Source of the DNA: Rhizobium sophoriradicis
GTDB taxonomy: Bacteria; Pseudomonadota; Alphaproteobacteria; Rhizobiales; Rhizobiaceae
Assembly: GCF_003939025.1 (NCBI RefSeq)
Contig: NZ_RQIH01000002.1
Location: 248,001 to 312,000 of the forward strand
Length of the DNA: 64,000 nucleotides
Direction of reading: 5' to 3'
Shown: in pieces, positions 1 through 8,590 of the stretch
How positions within the stretch are numbered: the first letter of the stretch is position 1
Layout of the letters: each line of letters opens with the position of its first letter
Translations under genes and position numbers: made by a program
The notes under the pieces: model-generated
What the model saw: only the letters and a program-made list of their open reading frames with translations
Told to the model about the DNA's origin: nothing
Databases searched by the model: none

Positions 1-406
1 CGGGTTCAAGCCCGAAGACCTCCTTCAGGATCTTCAGGTCATGCGGAATGGCGAAGGCATCGCGGGAATCCTCGTGGCTGAAGAAATAATAGAAATTGTC
101 GAAGCCCGCCCAGGTAATCGCCGACATGCACATGGTGCAGGGTTCGTGGGTGGAAAGGAAGATCAAATCCTTGGTCGCGGGCTTGTCGCCAAGTTCGTAG
201 AAGCGCTTGAGCGTATGCACCTCGCCGTGCCACAGCGGATTCTCCAACTCGTTGTTGGTCTCGGCGACGACGAGCGACAGATCGGATTTGCGCAGGATCG
301 CCGCGCCGAACACCTTGTTGCCAAGCGAAACGCCGCGTTCGGTAAGCGGCAGGATATCGTCCTCGATCACCGAAAGCAGGCGGGCGGCGATGGTCTTGTC
401 AGGCAT
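1..406 (-). CDS. Nucleoside/cytidine-type deaminase, C-terminus cut by window edge
   Basis: About 135 residues are readable from an ATG at 406 down to the window edge, where the frame is still open. The protein has the zinc motifs of the cytidine deaminase fold: WHGEVH at roughly residues 59-64 (zinc His plus catalytic Glu) and HEPCTMC at roughly 87-93 (PCxxC zinc cysteines). The family hydrolyses the amino group of a base or nucleoside (guanine, cytosine, dCMP or tRNA adenosine). The exact substrate cannot be read from this fragment. It is divergent from the cysG operon, with about 275 bases between the two starts. Confidence 0.8.
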   Translation of the reverse strand, partial: MPDKTIAARLLSVIEDDILPLTERGVSLGNKVFGAAILRKSDLSLVVAETNNELENPLWHGEVHTLKRFYELGDKPATKDLIFLSTHEPCTMCMSAITWAGFDNFYYFFSHEDSRDAFAIPHDLKILKEVFGLEP

Positions 407-682
407 TGGCGTCTCCGGTTTTTCCCAGTCTATCGCCTTGGAGGCGCGAGCGAAATGCGCCAAACGCCGGTGGACGCCGTTTATCACAGGCTTTATACTG
501 CAATGCAACAAAGGGAGTGGGCAAAGAGAATGGGAACAGGTGGTTTTCGTCGGCACGGTTGACTTTTCTCAAATCGCCGATGGCGCGAGCATAAGAATAC
601 GCGCTTGCTGGGGCTTTCGAATTTCTGTTCCTTCAATCGCTTGTCGATCACGGGCATATTCTGGCAACTTCGAAGTGGATTG

Positions 683-2122
683 ATGATGTCTCCCAAGACT
701 GAGCAGCTTTCGGTATTTCCAGCCTTCTTTCGCGTCGAAGGCCAGAAGACGGCTGTCTTCGGTAATGGCGACGAAGCCTTCGCCAAGGTGCGGCTGCTGC
801 TCAACACGCGGGCGCGGATCGTCGCCTACGCCGAGCGGCCGGAAGCCGATTATCATGCCTTCCTGATCGCCAACCGGATCGAGACCGTGCGCGCCGCCTT
901 TGCCGCCAAGCAGGTCGAGGGAGCTGCACTGGTCTTTGCCGCAACCGGTGACGAAGCTAGCGATCGGGCCATCGTCGATGCCGCGCGCGCCGCCAAAGTT
1001 CCGGCCAACGCCGTCGATCAGCCCGATTACTGCGATTTCTTCACACCGGCGCTGGTCAATCGTGCGCCGGTTGCCGTCGCAATCGGCACCGAAGGGGCAG
1101 GGCCGGTCCTGGCGCAGATGATCCGAGCCCAGATCGATCAGCTTCTCTCTCCTTCGCTTGGGCGTCTGGCCGCGCTGGCGACGAGCTACAGAAAGGCCGT
1201 CGATCAACTGATCCCCCGTGGCGTTTCCCGCCGCGTCTTCTGGCGCCGCTTTTTCTCCGGCGCCGTTGCCGATGCTGTTGCAAACGGCAACCTGCCGCAG
1301 GCCCGCCACGCCGCCGACCGGCTGCTGGGCGCGATGGACAAGGTCGCGGGCCACGTCTGGCTGGTCGGTGCCGGTCCGGGGGCTGAGGATCTGCTGACGC
1401 TGCGCGCCCAGCGCGTGATGATGGAAGCCGACGTCATCGTTTTTGACGCGCTCGTGCCGCAGGCGATCGTCGATATGGGCCGCCGCGATGCCGAGCGGCT
1501 CTCCGTCGGCAAGCGCAAGGGCTGCCATTCGAAATCGCAGGAAGAGATCAACGAGCTGCTGGTCGAGCTCGGCCGCCAGGGCAAACGTGTCGTCCGCCTC
1601 AAGTCCGGCGATCCGCTGGTCTATGGCCGGGCAGGCGAAGAGATGGCTGCATTGCGCGCTGCCGGCATCACCTATGAGGTCGTGCCCGGCATCACCTCGG
1701 CTTTCGCCGCCGCCGCCGATTTCGAGCTGCCGCTGACGCTGCGCGGCGTTGCCTCCTCGCTGGTCTTCACCACGGGCCATGATCTCACCGGCGATGTACT
1801 GCCCGATTGGGCGAGCCTTGCCGTCTCCGGCGCGACGATCGCGGTCTATATGGGCCGCACCGTTGCCGCCTCGGTCGCCGAGCGACTGATGCAGGCCGGT
1901 ATTCCCGCCGAGACGACAGTCGCCGTCATCGAAAATGCCAGCCGCGCGGAGCGCCGCCTGCTGCATGGCACGCTTGCCGATCTTCCCGATCTGCAGCACC
2001 GCGACGAGCTGACCGGACCGGTCATGGTCATTATCGGCGATGCGGTCGCCGGCGCCAATTTCGAACTGTCCGAGCCGCTGGTGCGTGCGAACGCCCGGCT
2101 CGAGGAACTTGCAAGGAGCTGA
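683..2122 (+). CDS. cysG: Siroheme synthase (multifunctional CysG)
   Basis: This protein of 479 residues converts uroporphyrinogen III to siroheme, the cofactor of the sulfite reductase encoded two genes downstream. The N-terminal third carries the precorrin-2 dehydrogenase/ferrochelatase domain (FRVEGQKTAVFGNGDEA, NAD-binding type). The C-terminal part from about residue 225 is the SAM-dependent uroporphyrinogen methyltransferase (VGAGPGAEDLLT, then VVRLKSGDPLVYGR and VVPGITSAF). The frame is open from 605, but the family N-terminus begins at the paired ATGs at 683/686, so the start is placed there. The stop lies two bases before the next start, which implies co-transcription with DUF2849, cysI and DUF934. 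Confidence 0.95.
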   Translation: MMSPKTEQLSVFPAFFRVEGQKTAVFGNGDEAFAKVRLLLNTRARIVAYAERPEADYHAFLIANRIETVRAAFAAKQVEGAALVFAATGDEASDRAIVDAARAAKVPANAVDQPDYCDFFTPALVNRAPVAVAIGTEGAGPVLAQMIRAQIDQLLSPSLGRLAALATSYRKAVDQLIPRGVSRRVFWRRFFSGAVADAVANGNLPQARHAADRLLGAMDKVAGHVWLVGAGPGAEDLLTLRAQRVMMEADVIVFDALVPQAIVDMGRRDAERLSVGKRKGCHSKSQEEINELLVELGRQGKRVVRLKSGDPLVYGRAGEEMAALRAAGITYEVVPGITSAFAAAADFELPLTLRGVASSLVFTTGHDLTGDVLPDWASLAVSGATIAVYMGRTVAASVAERLMQAGIPAETTVAVIENASRAERRLLHGTLADLPDLQHRDELTGPVMVIIGDAVAGANFELSEPLVRANARLEELARS

Positions 2123-2124
2123 AT

Positions 2125-2439
2125 ATGGTAGACAAGGTTCTGACGGCCAACCGGCTGACGGACGGCATTGCCGTCTGGCTGGATGCGAACGGGAAATGGT
2201 CCACCTCGCTGCAGGAGGCGCTTGTCGCCCGCCACAACGAAGCCGTCGAAGCGCTAGAAGCGATCGGCAAGAAATCCTATGCCGACAACGAAGTCGTTGA
2301 CGTCGCCGTCGTCGACGTTCAGGAAACCAACGGCATTCTCTGGCCGCTTCGCCTTCGCGAGCGCATTCGCGCGCATGGGCCGACCATGGAATATGCTCCG
2401 GGCTACGCTCCCGCCGATCCCGAATTCATTGCAGTCTGA
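2125..2439 (+). CDS. DUF2849 protein of the sulfite-reduction operon
   Basis: This 104-residue soluble protein matches the DUF2849 pattern (LTANRLTDGIAVWLD near the N-terminus). The family is typically encoded between cysG and cysI in alphaproteobacteria. AAGGAG at 2113-2118 sits about six bases before the ATG, inside the end of cysG, so translation is probably coupled. The biochemical role is unknown. From the constant neighbourhood I infer a small helper of siroheme insertion or electron delivery to the sulfite reductase, but no catalytic motif supports that. Confidence 0.85.
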   Translation: MVDKVLTANRLTDGIAVWLDANGKWSTSLQEALVARHNEAVEALEAIGKKSYADNEVVDVAVVDVQETNGILWPLRLRERIRAHGPTMEYAPGYAPADPEFIAV

Positions 2440-2447
2440 GGAAGACG

Positions 2448-4118
2448 ATGTACCGTTACGACGAATTTGATCATGCCTTTGTCAGCGAGCGCGTCGAGCA
2501 GTTCCGCGACCAGGTTCAGCGCCGCCTTTCCGGCGAGCTTGCCGAGGATGCGTTCAAGCCGCTGCGCCTGATGAACGGCGTCTACCTGCAGCTTCATGCC
2601 TATATGCTGCGCATTGCCATTCCCTATGGCACGCTGAGCGCGCGCCAGATGCGCATGCTCGCCCATATCGCCCGCACCTATGACCGCGGCTACGGCCATT
2701 TCACCACGCGCCAGAACCTGCAGTTCAACTGGCCGAAGCTGTCGGAGATCCCCGATGCGCTGGCCGATCTCGCCAGCGTCGAGATGCATGCCCTGCAGAC
2801 CTCGGGCAACTGCATCAGAAACGTGACGGCCGATCACTTTGCCGGTGCGGCCGCCGACGAGGTCGCCGATCCCAGGCCTTATGCGGAAATCCTGCGCCAG
2901 TGGTCGTCGGTCCATCCGGAATTCTCCTTCCTGCCGCGCAAGTTCAAGATTGCCGTCACGGGCGCCGAGCGCGACCGCGCCGCCATCCAGGTCCATGATA
3001 TCGGCCTGCATCTGAAGAAGAACGACAAGGGTGAGATCGGCTTTGCCGTCTATGTCGGCGGTGGCCAGGGCCGCACGCCGATGATCGCCAAGCTGATCCG
3101 CGACTTCCTGCCGGAGGAGGATCTGCTCTCCTACACAACGGCGATCGTCCGCGTGTACAATCTGCACGGCCGCCGCGACAACAAGTACAAGGCTCGCATC
3201 AAGATCCTCGTGCACGAAACCGGCGCCGAGGAACTGGCCCGCCAGGTGGAGGCTGAATTCGCTGCCTTGAAGGATAGCGAGCTCAAGCTGCCGGAACAGG
3301 ATGTCGAGGCGATCGCCGCCTATTTCGCGCTGCCTGATCTGCCGCAGCGCCCCGAGGGCTGGGAAAACCTCGCCCGTTGGAAGAAGGCCGATCCGGCTTT
3401 CGCCCGCTGGGTCCAGCAGAATGTGCAGCCGCACAAGAACCCCGATTACGGCATGGTGACGATCTCGCTGAAGCCGATCGGCGGCATTCCGGGCGACGCC
3501 ACCGACGCGCAGATGGATGCGGTAGCCGATCTCGCCGAGGAATATGCCTTCGACGAAATCCGCGTCAGCCATGAGCAGAACCTGATCTTGCCGCATGTGG
3601 CGCTGGCCGATCTCGAAGCCGTCTATCGCGGCCTTGTCGCCATCGACCTCGCCGAAGCCAACGCCGGCCTGATCACCGATATCATTGCCTGTCCCGGGCT
3701 GGACTACTGCGCGCTTGCCAACGCGCGCTCCATTCCGGTCGCGCAGGAAATCTCCCGCCGCTTCGGCAATCCCGAACGCCAGGCCGAGATCGGCGAACTG
3801 AAGATCAAGATCTCCGGCTGCATCAATGCCTGCGGCCATCACCATGTGGGCCATATCGGCCTGCTCGGTGTGGAGAAGAAGGGCGCCGAACTCTATCAGA
3901 TCACGCTCGGCGGCTCCGGCGACGAGCATACGTCGATCGGCGAAATCATCGGCCGCGGCTTCGAGCCGGACCGGGTGACGGATGCAATCGAGACGATCGT
4001 CGATACCTATCTCGGCCTGCGCCTCGATCCGTCCGAAACTTTCCTCGCTGCCTATCGCCGCGTCGGGCCGCAGCCCTTCAAGACTGCGCTCTACGGCTCG
4101 GCCGCCGAAGCGGCATAA
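2448..4118 (+). CDS. cysI: Sulfite (nitrite) reductase hemoprotein subunit
   Basis: This 556-residue protein is the siroheme/4Fe-4S reductase that takes sulfite to sulfide in cysteine synthesis. The cluster- and siroheme-binding cysteines are C415 and C421 (CPGLDYC) and C458 and C462 (CINAC), a C-X5-C / C-X3-C arrangement as in CysI and NirA proteins. Two ferredoxin-like half-domains are visible; the first includes GYGHFTTRQNLQFNWP, the strongly conserved substrate/siroheme segment. Nitrite reductases share the fold, but position after cysG and before DUF934 makes sulfite the likely substrate. No flavoprotein CysJ is encoded nearby, so the electron donor is probably ferredoxin or a flavoprotein encoded elsewhere. 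Confidence 0.95.
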   Translation: MYRYDEFDHAFVSERVEQFRDQVQRRLSGELAEDAFKPLRLMNGVYLQLHAYMLRIAIPYGTLSARQMRMLAHIARTYDRGYGHFTTRQNLQFNWPKLSEIPDALADLASVEMHALQTSGNCIRNVTADHFAGAAADEVADPRPYAEILRQWSSVHPEFSFLPRKFKIAVTGAERDRAAIQVHDIGLHLKKNDKGEIGFAVYVGGGQGRTPMIAKLIRDFLPEEDLLSYTTAIVRVYNLHGRRDNKYKARIKILVHETGAEELARQVEAEFAALKDSELKLPEQDVEAIAAYFALPDLPQRPEGWENLARWKKADPAFARWVQQNVQPHKNPDYGMVTISLKPIGGIPGDATDAQMDAVADLAEEYAFDEIRVSHEQNLILPHVALADLEAVYRGLVAIDLAEANAGLITDIIACPGLDYCALANARSIPVAQEISRRFGNPERQAEIGELKIKISGCINACGHHHVGHIGLLGVEKKGAELYQITLGGSGDEHTSIGEIIGRGFEPDRVTDAIETIVDTYLGLRLDPSETFLAAYRRVGPQPFKTALYGSAAEAA

Positions 4119-4126
4119 GGAGGGGG

Positions 4127-4642
4127 ATGATGACGAAGATCTGGAGAGAAACCGGTTTTGTCGAAAACGATCCCTGGGTGATCGAGACCGACGAGGTGAA
4201 GGCGACTGGCGAGGAGAAGCCGCTGCTCGGCCTCGACGAGCTGATCGCCAAGGCTGATGAAAGCAATGAAGTTGGCCTTGGCGTGCTGATCAAGCCGGCT
4301 GACGACGTGCGGAGGCTGGAGCCCTATCTCTGTCGCCTTGACATCGTCGCCGTCGCCTTCCCGGCCTTCAACGACGGCCGCGCCTTCAGCCACGCCTCGC
4401 TGCTGCGCCAGCGCTTGGGCTACACCAACGAGCTGCGCGCCGTGGGCGACGTGCTGATCGATCAGGTGCCGCTGATGCTGCGCGTCGGCATCGACAGCTT
4501 TGCCGTCAGCAATGCGACCGCACTCAAGCGGCTTTCCGAAAACCGTCTTCCCGCCATTCCCCATCATTATCAGCCGGCGGTGCGTGACGCCGAAGCCGGC
4601 AAGGGCTATAGTTGGCGCCGTCAGGCGAAGCCGGCCGCATAA
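4127..4642 (+). CDS. DUF934 protein, sulfite-reductase accessory
   Basis: This 171-residue protein belongs to DUF934, a family almost always encoded next to cysI in proteobacteria lacking a classical CysJ and generally described as an oxidoreductase-associated protein. GGAGGGGG lies directly before the tandem ATGs at 4127 and 4130, eight bases after the cysI stop. The C-terminal half contains RQRLGYTNELRAVGDVLIDQ, the family hallmark. I see no cofactor motif. It is the last clearly sulfur-related gene of the operon; the next gene starts 38 bases later. Confidence 0.85.
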   Translation: MMTKIWRETGFVENDPWVIETDEVKATGEEKPLLGLDELIAKADESNEVGLGVLIKPADDVRRLEPYLCRLDIVAVAFPAFNDGRAFSHASLLRQRLGYTNELRAVGDVLIDQVPLMLRVGIDSFAVSNATALKRLSENRLPAIPHHYQPAVRDAEAGKGYSWRRQAKPAA

Positions 4643-4679
4643 GCGGCTGGTCCGCCTCTTGCGATGGCGGAACAATAGC

Positions 4680-5891
4680 ATGAAGACATTTGAAATCGCG
4701 GTGATCGGTGGCGGGCTCGCCGGCATGATCACCGCAATCGCGCTCGCCCGCGGTGGCCGCAGCGTGGCGCTGGTTGCACCCGTTGCCGCGAAGGAGGACC
4801 GGCGCACCACGGCGCTGATGGATCAATCGATCCGCTTCCTCGATCGCCTGACGCTCTGGGACAGGCTGCGCCCGGCGGCAGCACCTCTCACCAGCATGCG
4901 CATCATCGACGGCACCGACCGGCTGCTGCGCGCGCCGACGACGACATTCCGCGCCGCTGAGGTCGGCCTTGATGCCTTCGGCTATAATTTCCCCAACAAG
5001 GCGCTGATCGACATCCTCGAACAGGCCACGGCCGGCGAGGGCAACATCAGCCGCTTCACCGACATGGCCGAATCGATCGAGATCTCGGCCGAGAAGGTGT
5101 CGATCACACTTGCCGGCGGCGATACGCTCGCAGCGGATTTTGCCGTCGGCGCCGACGGCCGCGGCTCGAAGCTGCGCGAGACATCAGGGATCCGCGTTCG
5201 CAACTGGTCCTATCCGCAATCAGCCATGGTGCTGAATTTTGCCCATTCGCTGCCGCACCAGAACATCTCGAGCGAATTCCACACCAAACACGGCCCCTTC
5301 ACCCAGGTGCCGCTGTCGGGAAGCCGCTCCAGCCTCGTCTGGGTGCAGAATCCCGCTGAGGCCGCCGCTCGCATGGAATTGCCGCTGGCCGAACTCTCGG
5401 CCATGGTCGAGGCGCAGATGCAGTCCATGCTCGGCAAAGTCGACGTGGAGGAGGGCGTCCAGCTCTGGCCGCTGTCCGGCATGATGGCGCATCGTTTCGG
5501 CAAGGGGCGCATCGCGCTGATCGGCGAGGCGGCGCATGTTTTCCCGCCGATCGGGGCGCAGGGGCTGAACCTCAGCCTGCGTGATATCATGGCGCTCGTC
5601 GACATCCTCTGTGACAGGGCCGAATTGCCGTTGCCGGCCGATGCCGGCGACAGCTTCGACCGCAAACGCCGCGCCGACATCATGACGCGCACCGCCAGTG
5701 TCGATCTTCTCAACCGCTCGCTGCTCTCCGATTTCCTGCCGGTGCAAATGCTGCGGGCTGCCGGCCTGCATATTCTTTCGGCCATTCCGCCGCTGCGCAA
5801 CCTCGTCATGCGTGAGGGCATTGAGCCCGGCCGGGTCTTCCGTGATATTCCCGATTCCTTAAAGGAAAAGCTGAAGCGGAAGAAGGCCTGA
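4680..5891 (+). CDS. UbiH/UbiF/COQ6-family FAD-dependent monooxygenase
   Basis: This 403-residue flavoprotein has the N-terminal FAD-binding GGGLAGM near residues 10-16, the mid-protein FGADGRGSKLR-like segment (VGADGRGSKLR) and the C-terminal GEAAHVFPPIGAQGLNLSLRD, which binds FAD ribose. These motifs define the ubiquinone-ring hydroxylase family, so ring hydroxylation in ubiquinone synthesis is the likely job; which ring position cannot be told. The frame continues upstream to 4500, but that part overlaps DUF934, and the family N-terminus starts at the ATG at 4680. The last 33 bases overlap the 3' end of the convergent AEC transporter gene. Confidence 0.88.
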   Translation: MKTFEIAVIGGGLAGMITAIALARGGRSVALVAPVAAKEDRRTTALMDQSIRFLDRLTLWDRLRPAAAPLTSMRIIDGTDRLLRAPTTTFRAAEVGLDAFGYNFPNKALIDILEQATAGEGNISRFTDMAESIEISAEKVSITLAGGDTLAADFAVGADGRGSKLRETSGIRVRNWSYPQSAMVLNFAHSLPHQNISSEFHTKHGPFTQVPLSGSRSSLVWVQNPAEAAARMELPLAELSAMVEAQMQSMLGKVDVEEGVQLWPLSGMMAHRFGKGRIALIGEAAHVFPPIGAQGLNLSLRDIMALVDILCDRAELPLPADAGDSFDRKRRADIMTRTASVDLLNRSLLSDFLPVQMLRAAGLHILSAIPPLRNLVMREGIEPGRVFRDIPDSLKEKLKRKKA

Positions 5892-6818
5892 GCGGATCAC
5901 GACCAGCCAGAGCGAAACGCTCGCCACCGAAAGCACCGTCGTGATCAGGATCGTCGCCGAGGCGCGCTCCTGCCAGACGCCATATTGCTGGCCGATGACG
6001 AAGACGTTGGTCGCCGTCGGCAATGAGGCGAGCAGCACGGCTGCCTGGATCCAGACCGGCTCGAAACCGCCGACAGCTGTCAGCGCCAGAAAAACCGCGA
6101 TGGGATGCAGGATCAGCTTGGCCGGCACGATATAGGAGATTTCCGCCGGGATGCGCTTCAGCGGCCGCAGCGCCAGCGTCACGCCCATGGCAAAGAGCGC
6201 GCAGGGGGCGGCCGCCTGGGCGAGGTAATCGACCAGGCGCTGAAACGCCAGCGGCTGGGCGATATCGAAGGCGGCGACGGCAAAGCCTGCCGCCGTCGAC
6301 AGGATGAAGGGATGCAGCGTCACCTTCCGGGCGATATCGGCCGCAAGCTGGCCCGCTGAACGCTTGTCGTCGCCGGCCGCCATCAGCGTCGGCGCGACGA
6401 TGAAATGCAGCGCATTCTCGAAGCAGATGATCAGCGCCACTGGCACGGCGGCGCCTTCGCCGAGCGCCAAGAACGCCAGCCCCGGCCCCATATAGCCGAT
6501 ATTGCCATAGGCGCCGGCAAAGGACTGGATGGTGCAGTCATCAAGCGCATTGCCGCGCACGAAACGGCCGATGGCAAAGAGCAGGATGAAGACTGCATAG
6601 GTCGCGGCGATATCGGTGACGATGAAATCGACCCGCGTCAGCTCTTCGATCGGCGTGCGCGAGACGAGCTTGAAAAACAGAGCGGGCAGGGCGGCATAGA
6701 TGATGAATGTGTTCAGCCAGCCGAGCGCTTCCGCCGGCTGCTTCGTCGCCTTGGCGGCGAAGTAACCGATCAGGATCAGGCCGAAGAACGGCAGAAGTAG
6801 ACTGACGAAATCAGCCAA
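5859..6818 (-). CDS. AEC-family (auxin efflux carrier-like) transporter
   Basis: This 319-residue, strongly hydrophobic protein is predicted to have about ten membrane spans. It matches the AEC/malonate-transporter family: MADFVSLLLPFFGLILIGY at the N-terminus, GYMGPGLAFLALG in the middle and a long C-terminal hydrophobic bundle ending in SVSLWLVVI. Members carry organic acids or auxin-like anions across the inner membrane; the substrate is not inferable here. It is convergent with, and overlaps by 33 bases, the UbiH-like gene. It probably follows ccdA in one minus-strand transcript (47 bases between them). Confidence 0.88.
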   Translation of the reverse strand: MADFVSLLLPFFGLILIGYFAAKATKQPAEALGWLNTFIIYAALPALFFKLVSRTPIEELTRVDFIVTDIAATYAVFILLFAIGRFVRGNALDDCTIQSFAGAYGNIGYMGPGLAFLALGEGAAVPVALIICFENALHFIVAPTLMAAGDDKRSAGQLAADIARKVTLHPFILSTAAGFAVAAFDIAQPLAFQRLVDYLAQAAAPCALFAMGVTLALRPLKRIPAEISYIVPAKLILHPIAVFLALTAVGGFEPVWIQAAVLLASLPTATNVFVIGQQYGVWQERASATILITTVLSVASVSLWLVVIRSGLLPLQLFL

Positions 6819-6865
6819 AAGAGTTTTCCAATGTGCGGGGACAGATCGGCGAGGCTAAGAGCTGT

Positions 6866-7615
6866 TTAGCCGATTTTCATAAGGATCGGAAAGGTCTGCT
6901 GAAACCAGATCGCCACATCGCTGACCCAGCCGAACAGGAAGGCGAGGCCGGTGAGGATGAGGAAGACGCCCATCACCTTTTCCACCGTGCCGAGATGGCG
7001 GCGGAAGCGCGACAGGAAGCGCATGAAGGCGCCGGAAAATCCGGCGGCGATCCAGAAGGGAACGGCAAGGCCCAACGAATAGATGGCGAGCAACCCGGCG
7101 CCGGAGCCGACCGTGTCGCGCGAGGCGGCCACACCGAGAATCGCGCCGAGCACCGGGCCGATGCAGGGCGTCCAGCCGAAGGCGAAGGCCAGGCCCATGA
7201 CATAGGCGCCCGTCAGAGTCGCGGGCTTCCCGCCACTTTGGAAGCGTGCCTCGCGGCCCAGAATTCCGATTCGGAAGAGCCCGAGGAAATTCAGCCCCAT
7301 GACGATGATGATCAGCCCGCCGATCTTGGAGAGCAGGTCGAGATGCTGGCGCAGCGCCATGCCGATGCTGGAAGCGCCGGCGCCGAGCGCCACGAAGACG
7401 GTGGCAAAGCCGAGCGTGAAAAGCAGCGCGGAGAACAGCACGCCGCGCCTGACATCGGGCGCCACCGCCACCGCGGAGCCGCCCCGGAACTGCTCGACTG
7501 AAATACCGGCCATATAACAGAGATAGGGCGGGACGAGGGGAAGCACGCAGGGCGAGAGGAAGGAAAGCGCCCCGGCTATCAAAGCGCTCCACAGGGAAAT
7601 ATCGGCAATCGACAC
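6866..7615 (-). CDS. ccdA: Cytochrome c biogenesis protein CcdA
   Basis: This 249-residue inner-membrane protein carries reducing equivalents from cytoplasmic thioredoxin to the periplasm for cytochrome c maturation. Six predicted spans include the two redox-cysteine segments: LSPCVLPLVPPYLCY in the first span and FGWTPCIGPVLGAILG in the fourth, both with the conserved proline neighbours of the DsbD-beta/CcdA family. Its length is normal for the family. The promoter should lie in the 296-base gap shared with the divergent tRNA-Lys, which holds a tandem palindromic repeat. Confidence 0.93.
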   Translation of the reverse strand: MSIADISLWSALIAGALSFLSPCVLPLVPPYLCYMAGISVEQFRGGSAVAVAPDVRRGVLFSALLFTLGFATVFVALGAGASSIGMALRQHLDLLSKIGGLIIIVMGLNFLGLFRIGILGREARFQSGGKPATLTGAYVMGLAFAFGWTPCIGPVLGAILGVAASRDTVGSGAGLLAIYSLGLAVPFWIAAGFSGAFMRFLSRFRRHLGTVEKVMGVFLILTGLAFLFGWVSDVAIWFQQTFPILMKIG

Positions 7616-7709
7616 GCACTCTCTCCGGCTGCAATCTGCGCCCTGTTCCTAGCTTTGCGAGGCCCGGATTGCCAATCACCTTTTTGCGTGCGCAAGAACT
7701 CAAGTTGTC

Positions 7710-7796
7710 GCACGCAGGCGATAAGCCTTGAAAGCACAAGGGATACCCTTGAACGCGCAGGGATAACCCTTGCACGCGCGGGGGATAAGCCTTGCG
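7710..7796. repeat. Tandem array of about four 21-24 base imperfect units
   Basis: Four consecutive degenerate units of 21-24 bases follow the plan GCrCr-GGGATAa-CCTTG-nnn. The second unit holds the mini-palindrome AAGGG-ATA-CCCTT and the third AGGG-ATAA-CCCT. The block lies between divergent ccdA and tRNA-Lys. It is not a CRISPR, because the units are contiguous, short and without unique spacers. It could be an array of protein sites or a simple replication-slippage repeat. Confidence 0.7.
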
Positions 7797-7841
7797 CCCG
7801 CAAGAAATGTGCCGATCGCTGGAAAAAGCCGAATTTTTCGG

Positions 7842-7870
7842 TTGACCACAATGGGTCGCCTGCCTATGTT
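7842..7870 (+). promoter_or_regulatory. Sigma-70-type promoter of tRNA-Lys
   Basis: TTGACC at 7842-7847 and TATGTT at 7865-7870 are separated by 17 bases. The expected transcript start is near 7877, about 35 bases before the mature tRNA 5' end. This is a good match to the rhizobial housekeeping consensus. Confidence 0.65.
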
Positions 7871-7911
7871 CCGCCCACTTCCAGCCGGGCTGCTTCACAC
7901 CCGCGGAGAGG

Positions 7912-7987
7912 GAGAGCGTAGCTCAGCCGGTAGAGCAACTGACTTTTAATCAGTAGGTCTCGGGTTCGAACCCCGACGCTCTCACCA
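7912..7987 (+). tRNA. tRNA-Lys (anticodon TTT)
   Basis: A 76-base cloverleaf can be drawn by eye. Acceptor arm GAGAGCG pairs with CGCTCTC. The anticodon stem ACTGA/TCAGT encloses loop CTTTTAA with anticodon TTT. The T arm contains GGTTCGAACCC, followed by discriminator A and an encoded CCA (7985-7987). No duplicated 3' end or integrase is visible nearby, so the gene shows no sign of being an occupied integration site. Confidence 0.97.
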
Positions 7988-8152
7988 TAAATCAAAGAAC
8001 AAGTAAATTAGTGGCTTTTGCGACGCGGCGGAAGTCACACGCGTCACACGGTTAATTCGTCGACCGCTTTTGCGTCGTCTCGATCCGTTGCAGGTTCTCT
8101 TTCGTCGCGCGAGATGATTGACCTGTCATCTGATGACAGGAATGGCGGGAGT

Positions 8153-8434
8153 CTATCTAGCCAGGATTGGACGCGTAAGCCTACGGAGAAAACGAGTGAC
8201 CGCACTCTTGGCCGTGATCTGAACTGGGGGCGTAACTACGCCTGTTCCAATGTACTGTCGGCCTTTATTCGTCAGGGAGAGTGTTTCGGTGAAGCCAAAA
8301 CCGCCGCCATTATTCTCTCTTTTGATCAAGCCAAGCAACTCTGCCTCTGCATCACAAGGGCAATAGTGATCTTCCAAGACCTCGACACTGCCACCTTTGT
8401 CAGCGATCTCGCCAAGCATAGTCTTGATATCCAC
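8153..8434 (-). CDS. Small hypothetical protein (93 aa)
   Basis: This 93-residue frame starts with GTG at 8434 (or ATG at 8419) and reads like a real protein: acidic N-terminal helix (MLGEIADKGGSVEV), a YCPCDAEAE segment, then SLTNKGRQYIGTG, which resembles the end of a winged-helix domain. Only weak purine-rich sequence precedes the GTG. It sits in a gene-poor patch after tRNA-Lys whose composition is less GC-rich than the flanks. I do not recognise the family. The opposite-strand frame over the same bases looks less protein-like. Confidence 0.5.
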   Translation of the reverse strand: MDIKTMLGEIADKGGSVEVLEDHYCPCDAEAELLGLIKRENNGGGFGFTETLSLTNKGRQYIGTGVVTPPVQITAKSAVTRFLRRLTRPILAR

Positions 8435-8478
8435 ACGAAGCCCTTACCCAAATAGACCGCCAGCCGAACGTGAGAGCA

Positions 8479-8590
8479 TTATCCCATCGCTTCTAAGAGC
8501 GAATAGTACAATTTCTCGGCATGAAAATTTACACCTGGATCGAGCTGCTTTCGCAATAGATCGGGATCGATAACGTCTGGCGATCTCAGG
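8479..8590 (-). pseudogene. Possible 3' remnant of a gene interrupted by a repeat
   Basis: The last roughly 35 codons of an open frame (ending ...NFHAEKLYYSLLEAMG) read like a genuine helical C-terminus. Upstream of about 8581 the same frame runs straight into the dispersed repeat also found at 9521. This suggests that the element replaced or disrupted the 5' part of the gene. The tail lies 44 bases before the GTG of the 93-residue frame and points the same way. Protein-likeness is judged by eye only. Confidence 0.3.

Noticed and set aside
569..1999. Long open frame of about 476 codons on the minus strand
   Set aside because: It is fully antisense to cysG, starts at a poor site and has the Arg/Gly/Asp-rich composition produced by reading GC-rich genes backwards.
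2403..3929. 508-codon open frame antisense to cysI
   Set aside because: Same reason; cysI has unmistakable siroheme motifs on the plus strand.
7710..7796. CRISPR array
   Set aside because: Units are contiguous, only 21-24 bases and degenerate, with no spacers and no cas genes.
7912..7987. tRNA-Lys as an occupied integration site
   Set aside because: No integrase, no duplicated tRNA 3' end and no mobile genes within reach, despite the gene-poor patch that follows.
8018..8455. 145-codon plus-strand gene
   Set aside because: It overlaps the more protein-like 93-residue minus-strand frame, has no ribosome site and a Ser/Arg-rich unlikely composition.
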